A stretch of DNA of 6,152 bases. Source: Bacteroidetes bacterium QS_8_68_15. Its GTDB lineage: Bacteria > Bacteroidota > Rhodothermia > Rhodothermales > Salinibacteraceae. The position numbers and the translations under genes were made by a program. Positions 1 to 4,592 of this stretch are shown in pieces. The notes beneath the pieces were generated by a model. That model worked only from the letters and a program-made list of their open reading frames with translations. It ran no database searches and was not told the DNA's origin. The first letter of the stretch is position 1; every line of letters starts with the position of its first letter. The DNA is taken from contig PXTR01000099.1 of NCBI GenBank assembly GCA_003023245.1, positions 1-6,152 on the forward strand. Reading direction: 5' to 3'.

Positions 1-2
1 AC

Positions 3-1034
3 CTGGCGCGCACCTCCTCGGCCCGGCGCGAGATGATGCTGGCCTTTTTCATCCTGCTGGGCCTCCTCGTCGTCGGCACGGCCGGATACAGCCTGTTCGA
101 AGGCTGGCACTGGTTCGACGGGTTCTACATGACGTTCATCACGATCACGACCATCGGCTTTACCGAGCTGCAGCAACTTTCCACCTTCGGGCGCGTCTTT
201 ACGATCTTTATTGGCATCAGCGGCATCGGGCTGGCCGCTTTCATCGCCACCCGCCTCACGCAGTTCCTCATCACCACGCAGAACTTTCGTGAACGCCGCC
301 TCGCTCGCATGATCGACCGCATGGAAGACCACCTCATCATCTGCGGATTCGGGCGCATCGGGCGCCGCATCGTGCAGGACATCGACCGCGCCGAGCAGCC
401 GTTCGTGGTGGTCGAAGAACAGGAAGAACGCCTCGAAGAGCTTCGCGAGGAGCAAATCCCCTGCGTGAAAGGCGACGCGCGCGAGGAGGACACCCTGCAT
501 GACGCCGGCATCGAACGCGCGCAGAGCCTGCTCTTGACCCTGCCGGAGGATGCCACAACGGTGTTCGTCACCCTCACCGCGCGCGAGCTCACCCAAGAGG
601 CCAACCCCGACCTCTTCATCATCGCCCGCACCAACGACCACCGCAACCGCGCGAAGCTCCTGACCGCCGGCGCCAGCAAAGTGATCGCTCCGCTGGAGGT
701 GGGCGCCGACCGCATGGCGCAAGTCGTCATGCGGCCCAACGTGGACCAGTTCATGGAGGAGGTCCTTCGCACCGGCGCGCTGGGGCTGCAAATGGACGAA
801 GTGCACGTGCAGAACGGCGCTCCGCTGGCCGGGCGCAGCCTCGCGGAAAGCAATTTCCGGCAACAGTTCGAGACGGTCGTCGTCGGCGTCATCGAGCCGG
901 ACGGGGACGACATGAACTTCAACCCGGGGGCCGACGTGAAAATCCAGGCCGGCGACATTCTGGTGGTGCTGGGCAACCCGGAGATGATTCGCCGCCTCAA
1001 ATTCGAAGGGTGTACTGCACCGAAGGAGGCATAG
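3..1034 (+). CDS. Two-TM potassium channel with RCK (TrkA-N/TrkA-C) domains; 5' end open
   Basis: Predicted inner-membrane K+ channel subunit of the Kch/MthK type, gated from the cytoplasm by a nucleotide-binding RCK module. Numbering from the ATG at base 33: TM1 about 2-20, pore helix and filter about 28-45, TM2 about 51-77, Rossmann-type TrkA-N from about 98 with GFGRIG (glycines 105, 107, 110) and an acidic residue (E128/E129) after beta-2, and TrkA-C about 248-325 ending in the typical GDILVVLG strand. The filter reads TTIGFTE where TTVGYGD/E is canonical. The frame stays open upstream of ATG 33 to the window edge, encodes a basic LARTSSARRE stretch with all codons ending in G or C, and the ATG would start directly at TM1. 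I therefore infer that the true start lies upstream, outside the window; ATG 33 (333 aa) is the alternative. No Shine-Dalgarno is visible. Family call is strong; ion selectivity and ligand are inferred. Confidence 0.9.
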   Translation: MARTSSARREMMLAFFILLGLLVVGTAGYSLFEGWHWFDGFYMTFITITTIGFTELQQLSTFGRVFTIFIGISGIGLAAFIATRLTQFLITTQNFRERRLARMIDRMEDHLIICGFGRIGRRIVQDIDRAEQPFVVVEEQEERLEELREEQIPCVKGDAREEDTLHDAGIERAQSLLLTLPEDATTVFVTLTARELTQEANPDLFIIARTNDHRNRAKLLTAGASKVIAPLEVGADRMAQVVMRPNVDQFMEEVLRTGALGLQMDEVHVQNGAPLAGRSLAESNFRQQFETVVVGVIEPDGDDMNFNPGADVKIQAGDILVVLGNPEMIRRLKFEGCTAPKEA

Positions 1035-1065
1035 GGCGTACTGCGCGTTTCGCGGTGAATACGCC
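1035..1065 (+). other. Imperfect hairpin directly after the channel gene stop
   Basis: GGCGTA (1035-1040) pairs with TACGCC (1060-1065), and an inner CGCG-TTT-CGCG hairpin sits at 1044-1054, separated by an unpaired internal loop. It begins at the base after the stop codon, as a terminator or 3'-end stabilising structure would. There is no T-tract behind it, so I do not call it an intrinsic terminator. Confidence 0.35.
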
Positions 1066-1224
1066 TCTCCTCGACGGCACCGATTTTGCGCGAATATTTG
1101 TCGTCGTTCTGTAAAGCCCGGCCTGCCCCAATCGCCCGGCTGAAACAGGCTGCCAGCCCGTTCGTGCCAGCCATGCTGCCGTGACGACGTTCGGCGCTCT
1201 CCCTTCCTCGCCGTCTCTACGCTC
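1066..1224. other. Non-coding spacer before the L,D-transpeptidase-like gene
   Basis: This spacer between two same-strand genes is less GC-biased than its neighbours in its first third. It holds GGCTG (1138-1142) that could pair with CAGCC (1154-1158). The sequence AATATTTG at 1093-1100 is one base off the Bacteroidetes -7 element TAnnTTTG, but no convincing -33 TTG lies at the right distance. The promoter of the downstream gene is probably here, but I cannot place it. No Shine-Dalgarno precedes ATG 1225. Confidence 0.4.
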
Positions 1225-2217
1225 ATGACTGTCCCGTCGTCTCTCGCTTGGTTTCAGCACGCCGCGGCGCTCATGCTGGTAAGCTTGTTCTTGCCCATTT
1301 TCGCCGCACACGCGCAGTCCAGCGCCCCTGCGCCCAGCAACATAGCCCCCGGTAACGAAGCCGCGGCCCGCAGCGACACCGCCAGCAGCGGAAGCGCCCC
1401 GCGCAGCAGCGGCGGGGGCTACATCGACCAGACGGCCGTCGAAGACATCCTCGAGCGCCGCGCCCCCAGCCTCGACGCGCTGCCGGAGGTCTACTACGAC
1501 TACCGCGTGCTCGATCACTCGAGCGACAACTCGGTGCTGGCGCGCAACTCCTTCTACCGCGAGTTAGGCGACGGCGACATTAAGAAAGGAGAGAACCGCG
1601 CCAAGCTGGTCGAACTGCTGAACCGTCGGCTCCTCCCGCACGCTCAGATGGGTGACACGCTGGTCGTGCCCACCGAGTTTGGGCTGGACTTTCGCGCCTA
1701 CTCGCCCTTTCCGCGCTACTACCCGGGCGCGCGCCAGCTGCCGAAGCTCTTCATTATGCACAAAGGCGTGCAGGCGTGGGCCGCCTACGAACACGGCCGG
1801 CTCGCCCGCTGGGGTATCATCAACACCGGCAGCGACGAAAACCCCACGCCCAGCGGGCGTTTCAGCTTCAACTGGAAGCAGGAGTACCGCATCTCGACGC
1901 TCAGCCCGCCGGGCGAGGACTGGAAGATGTACTGGGTGTTCAACTTCTACCATCGGCGCGGCATCCACGTTCACCAGTACGAAATGCCCACCGGCGGCCC
2001 GACCAGCCACGGGGGCGTCCGCCTCGTCGACGCCGATGCGCAGTGGATTTCGCCCGTCCTGGTCCTCGGCGAAAACCCCGACGGCACGCCGCAGCCGTTC
2101 GAGTTCAAGCGCCGCTACCCCATCTTGAAGCGCCTCGACCTGCCACAGAATCCGATGAGCGTGCCCGCCGGCTCCCCGTGGCAACGCAAGTTCGACCGGA
2201 TGACGGCGCAGCGGTAG
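1225..2217 (+). CDS. Secreted L,D-transpeptidase-like protein (YkuD fold) lacking the catalytic cysteine
   Basis: Homologue of the YkuD-fold L,D-transpeptidases that cross-link peptidoglycan or attach proteins to it in the periplasm. The 330 residues comprise a signal peptide (about 1-30, hydrophobic core 13-28, cleavage likely after AHA), a Ser/Ala/Pro/Gly-rich linker (31-66), an uncharacterised segment including a LysM-like GDTLVVP (143-149), and the catalytic domain (about 172-285). Domain signatures include LFIMHKGVQAWAAYEHGRL, NPTPSGRFSF, the conserved histidine region GIHVHQYEMP (H248, H250) and the active-site segment TSHGGVRLVDADAQWI (260-275). Family members have S-H-x-C-V-R-L here. 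This one has Gly264 (codon GGC, 2014-2016) in place of Cys, with Ser261, His262 and Arg266 kept. No other cysteine exists in the protein. It is either a non-catalytic homologue or carries a single T-to-G change or sequencing error. ATG 1225 is favoured because it precedes the signal peptide; Met17 would remove half of it. Confidence 0.88.
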   Translation: MTVPSSLAWFQHAAALMLVSLFLPIFAAHAQSSAPAPSNIAPGNEAAARSDTASSGSAPRSSGGGYIDQTAVEDILERRAPSLDALPEVYYDYRVLDHSSDNSVLARNSFYRELGDGDIKKGENRAKLVELLNRRLLPHAQMGDTLVVPTEFGLDFRAYSPFPRYYPGARQLPKLFIMHKGVQAWAAYEHGRLARWGIINTGSDENPTPSGRFSFNWKQEYRISTLSPPGEDWKMYWVFNFYHRRGIHVHQYEMPTGGPTSHGGVRLVDADAQWISPVLVLGENPDGTPQPFEFKRRYPILKRLDLPQNPMSVPAGSPWQRKFDRMTAQR

Positions 2218-2319
2218 GGATGTAGGTGTGGAGGTTGTACAGACCGGGGAGGGAGGTGACGCCCACTTCCAGCGCGCTACGTACGGACGTCCACACGCAC
2301 AAACGTCCATACCTCATCA
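2218..2319. other. Convergent intergenic spacer with a 6-bp inverted repeat
   Basis: This gap separates the convergent 3' ends of the L,D-transpeptidase-like gene and lepB. GGACGT (2285-2290) and ACGTCC (2303-2308) can form a stem with a 12-base loop, readable from either strand, and two more flanking A/T pairs are possible across one mismatch. A shared bidirectional terminator is expected in such a position, but neither strand has a T-tract after the stem, so the role is only inferred. Confidence 0.35.
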
Positions 2320-3555
2320 TCATCCCACCCCCTCGAACAGGCGCCCGAAGCGCGGGACGCCCATCCAGCCGGCCTCGTCGTTCCACGAGAAGTAGACCAT
2401 CACTGCCTTGCCGACGATGTGGTCCATCGGGACGAAGCCCCAGAAGCGGCTGTCCTGCGAGTCGTCGCGGTTGTCGCCCATCACGAAGTAGTAGTCTTCG
2501 CGAAAGGTGTACTCGCTTGCGACCTTGCCGTCGATCTCGTAGCGCCCCGGTCCCAGGCGGCGGGCGGCTCGATCTTCGTACACGTCGATGACGCGGCGGT
2601 ACACCGGCCACGTTCGTTCGGTGAGCTGCACCGTCATGCCCTTTTTCGGAATCGTGACCGGGCCGTAGTTGTCGCGCGTGTAGTTGCGGCCGTCGGGAAA
2701 GAGCTGCGGGCTGCGGAAGCCGCGCTCCTCGCCGCCGCGCTCGGCAATGCTCGGCTCCACCGACTCCACCCAGGACCACGAGCGGATCGCTTCCGCCGCC
2801 TTCGGGGTCGCCTGCACGCGCACCACCGCCGGGTCGGTCGTGGGGAGCACCGCGCTGACGCCCAGCTCGTCGAGTTGCCCCTCGGAAAAGCGATAGCCGG
2901 CCTCGCTTTTCTCGACGGTCCAGAGCTGCTGCATCGTCGGCAAGAGCTCGTGCTGATCGAGCTGGTCTTTCCCCGCACCGGTGTAGACGGCTTTGTTGCG
3001 GACGCGCAGCGTCTCGCCCGGCAGACCCATCACGCGCTTGATGTAGTGGACCTTCTGGTCGATGGCGCCCCGGGCAGGCGGGTAGTTGAAGACGACCTCG
3101 TCGTAGCGGTCCACGTCGTCGAACCCGGGGAGGCGCACGTCGGGAAAGACCGACCCCGGCACGCACCACTGCGTGTAGGGCGCGCACAGGCTCATCGGCA
3201 GGCGCGGGCCGTAGTGCACCTTCGAGACGAAGAGGTAGTCGCCCACCAGCAGGCTCCTCTCCATCGAGGGGGACGGAATGCGGAACTGGTCGAGCAGAAA
3301 CGTCCGCACAAACAGCATGATCAGCAGGGCCAGCGCGACCGCCTCGACCCACTGGCGGAGCTGGCTTTTGCGCGCCTGGCGCGGCCCGTCGCGGCCCCGA
3401 CCCTTGTCGCCGTCGTCGGAGCCGGAGCGCCCGTTCGCGCGGTTCCGCCCCGACGAGCCGCGGTGCTTCCGGCGCCGCTTGGCTCGCTGCTGCGTGGAAG
3501 AAGACAAAGCCCTGCGGAAATGAGAAAAGGGAAAGCAACGGGCGCTTCGCCGCAC
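2320..3555 (-). CDS. lepB: Signal peptidase I (leader peptidase)
   Basis: Membrane-anchored serine protease of family S26 that cuts signal peptides from exported proteins on the outer face of the cytoplasmic membrane. Of 411 residues, about 1-68 form a basic, low-complexity cytoplasmic N-terminus, followed by one TM helix (about 70-88). The nucleophile Ser97 lies in IPSPSMERSLLVGDY, and the general-base Lys173 in VHYIKRVMGLPGE. Box E, GDNRDDSQDSRFWGFVP, spans 360-376. Between the last two boxes lies an insertion of roughly 170 residues typical of Bacteroidota-type enzymes, as I recall them; Cys124 and Cys131 could form a disulfide. The start given is GTG; the in-frame TTG at 3505-3507 (Leu17) would shorten only the basic tail, so the exact start is uncertain. 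The gene ends with three consecutive in-frame TGA codons. It follows lepA and one secreted-protein gene on the same strand. Confidence 0.95.
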   Translation of the reverse strand: MRRSARCFPFSHFRRALSSSTQQRAKRRRKHRGSSGRNRANGRSGSDDGDKGRGRDGPRQARKSQLRQWVEAVALALLIMLFVRTFLLDQFRIPSPSMERSLLVGDYLFVSKVHYGPRLPMSLCAPYTQWCVPGSVFPDVRLPGFDDVDRYDEVVFNYPPARGAIDQKVHYIKRVMGLPGETLRVRNKAVYTGAGKDQLDQHELLPTMQQLWTVEKSEAGYRFSEGQLDELGVSAVLPTTDPAVVRVQATPKAAEAIRSWSWVESVEPSIAERGGEERGFRSPQLFPDGRNYTRDNYGPVTIPKKGMTVQLTERTWPVYRRVIDVYEDRAARRLGPGRYEIDGKVASEYTFREDYYFVMGDNRDDSQDSRFWGFVPMDHIVGKAVMVYFSWNDEAGWMGVPRFGRLFEGVG

Positions 3556-3599
3556 GCGACACGTACCGTATGAAAAACGGGGCGTCGGCGTTTCCAGGC

Positions 3600-3647
3600 G
3601 GAGCGTAAATGCATTTCACGCTCCTCGAATGCATTTCACGCTCCTCG
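3600..3647. repeat. Palindrome with 20-bp tandem duplication between the secreted-protein gene and lepB
   Basis: The unit AATGCATTTCACGCTCCTCG occurs twice in direct tandem, without mismatch, at 3608-3627 and 3628-3647. The first copy is half of an inverted repeat: GGAGCGT (3600-3606), the self-palindromic core AAATGCATTT (3607-3616), one unpaired C, then ACGCTCC (3618-3624). The second copy has the right arm (3638-3644) but no adjacent matching left arm. On the minus-strand transcript this makes a stable hairpin 45 or more bases upstream of the lepB start. No T-tract follows. It may be a dispersed palindromic element, an attenuator or a processing site; the sequence alone cannot decide. Confidence 0.75.
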
Positions 3648-3651
3648 TACG

Positions 3652-4497
3652 CTACGGACCGGCGTCTCTCCGCCCTCGCCGCAGCGTGGGCCGGCGTCCC
3701 GGCACCACGTCACGGCGGTCGGCGGGGACGGTGAAAAACCGCTCTCCGTCGAAGCCGGTGCGATACCACGTCTCGGTCGCTGGGTCGTAGTAGTAGTCCA
3801 CATACGGGGCGCGCCGGCGGGTGCGGAGCAGCGGGGCGAAAACGGCCGCGCGCAGCTCGGGCAGGCGCTCGCGGTAGCGCGCCGGTGCGCTGACGACGAG
3901 CCCGCGGTCGAAGGGGCCGCCCGGGTCGACCACTTTGAGCGGAATCGTGTCGTTGGCGACGAGCCAGTACTCGAATTGAATGTAGTCGCCGGCCGAGCGG
4001 CCGCCCATGAGGGAGTCGGTGTCGACGACCGTGCGCGTGGGGTCGCCGTAGCGGGCCTGGAGGCGCGCGCGCAGCCGTCGCGTCTGCATCGTGTCGAGAG
4101 CGGTGCGCCGCGGGCCCGTAACGCGGCCCAGGTACGCCCACTCCACGTCGGCAAAGCGGCGCTCAAAGACCTCCGTGCCCACCGGCAGCACAGCGCGGCG
4201 CTCACGGATGCGCGGCCGTGGCGCGTTCTCTTCTTGCCTCCCTCCCGTCGCCGTCGCGGCCACCCAGGCGCGCAGCGAATCGAGGCGGGGCGTACTCAGC
4301 CGCACGGGACGCGCCGGAGGCATGGGCCGCCGCGCGAGGCGGTCGGCCACCGCGTCAATGCGGGCGCGCCGGTAGAGCCGGCCGAGGTCGGCGGGTTCAG
4401 CGTCGCTTTGCTGCTGCGCGTGGGCAGCGGGGGCAAGCACGGCGGCGGCCAACAGAACCGCGAGCACGGCGGCGGCGACCTTCGACTCTTCTCTCAT
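3652..4497 (-). CDS. Secreted protein of unknown function between lepA and lepB
   Basis: I do not recognise this 281-residue protein. It starts with a clear signal peptide: MREESK, a hydrophobic run (about 7-25), and a probable type I cleavage site after AHA (27). The mature part is rich in arginine and basic, has no cysteine and no further membrane segment. Residues about 28-105 look like an extended, Pro/Arg-rich region. About 106-260 looks folded, with blocks such as VEWAYLGRVTGP (118-129), DYIQFEYWLVANDTIPLKVV (171-190) and APYVDYYYDPATETWYRTGF (230-249). The C-terminus (261-281) is Arg-rich and low in complexity. I chose ATG 4495-4497 because the signal peptide begins there; an in-frame ATG at 4597-4599 would add 34 residues encoded by the palindrome and G-rich repeat. 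The gene lies 94 bp after lepA and 96 bp before lepB, all co-oriented, so cotranscription is plausible. Protein coding is well supported; function is unknown. Confidence 0.8.
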   Translation of the reverse strand: MREESKVAAAVLAVLLAAAVLAPAAHAQQQSDAEPADLGRLYRRARIDAVADRLARRPMPPARPVRLSTPRLDSLRAWVAATATGGRQEENAPRPRIRERRAVLPVGTEVFERRFADVEWAYLGRVTGPRRTALDTMQTRRLRARLQARYGDPTRTVVDTDSLMGGRSAGDYIQFEYWLVANDTIPLKVVDPGGPFDRGLVVSAPARYRERLPELRAAVFAPLLRTRRRAPYVDYYYDPATETWYRTGFDGERFFTVPADRRDVVPGRRPTLRRGRRDAGP

Positions 4498-4502
4498 GCG
4501 TT

Positions 4503-4530
4503 GTACGGGCGCGATATATCGCGCCCCTAC
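4503..4530. repeat. 28-bp palindrome just upstream of the secreted-protein gene
   Basis: The 20-bp core GGGCGCGATATATCGCGCCC (4507-4526) is a perfect palindrome. It extends to GTA (4503-4505) and TAC (4528-4530) across a single C/C mismatch. It ends 5 bases before the ATG at 4497, so it lies where the ribosome would bind on the minus-strand mRNA. It resembles GTAGGGGCG...CGCCCCTAC intergenic palindromes that I recall as dispersed repeats in various bacteria (memory, not checked). Confidence 0.8.
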
Positions 4531-4537
4531 CTTGGTT

Positions 4538-4557
4538 AAAAACGGTCGGCCCGAACC
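4538..4557 (-). terminator. Possible intrinsic terminator after lepA
   Basis: Read on the minus strand, GGT-t-CG (plus 4552-4557) pairs with CGACC (plus 4544-4548) around a 3-base GGC loop, one T bulged. This 5-bp stem is followed by G and five Ts (4542-4538). Position after lepA and layout fit a weak rho-independent terminator or attenuator ahead of the two downstream genes. The stem is short, and it overlaps the G-quadruplex motif. Confidence 0.4.
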
Positions 4558-4579
4558 CCCAAACCCGAACCCCCAAACC
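4550..4579 (-). repeat. 14-bp tandem repeat forming a G-quadruplex motif on the transcript strand
   Basis: CCCGAACCCCCAAA occurs twice in tandem (4550-4563, 4564-4577), plus two further bases of a third unit. On the minus strand it reads as four G-tracts (5, 3, 5 and 3 Gs; plus 4574-4550) separated by three 3-base loops (TTC, TTT, TTC). This matches the standard G3+N1-7 quadruplex pattern, in both the RNA and the coding DNA strand. It starts 18 bases after the lepA stop codon. Confidence 0.75.
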
Positions 4580-4592
4580 GCGCCAAAGGCGC
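4580..4592 (-). other. Short hairpin overlapping the lepA stop codon
   Basis: GCGCC-AAA-GGCGC is a perfect 5-bp stem with a 3-base loop whose first arm begins at the last base of the lepA stop codon (4592-4594). It may cap the lepA coding region or seed a larger structure with the G-rich repeat that follows on the transcript. There is no T-tract directly after it. Confidence 0.4.

Noticed and set aside
1093..1100. Possible Bacteroidetes-type -7 promoter element AATATTTG
   Set aside because: One mismatch to TAnnTTTG and no TTG at the proper upstream distance, so not reported as a promoter.
1138..1158. GGCTG/CAGCC inverted repeat in the channel-transpeptidase spacer
   Set aside because: Only 5 bp, no T-tract, and overlapping alternative pairings with another GGCTG; expected by chance at this GC content.
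125..1174. Long open frame on the minus strand opposite the K+ channel gene
   Set aside because: No recognisable domain, Ser/Arg-rich translation typical of antisense frames in GC-rich DNA; the plus strand encodes a clear RCK channel.
2419..3573. 384-codon open frame on the plus strand opposite lepB
   Set aside because: Composition dominated by Ala, Arg, His and Val with no motif; lepB on the other strand has all catalytic boxes over the same bases.
2105..3634. 509-codon minus-strand frame overlapping lepB
   Set aside because: A different frame of the same strand, Arg/Pro/Gly-rich with no domain; the lepB frame is unambiguous.
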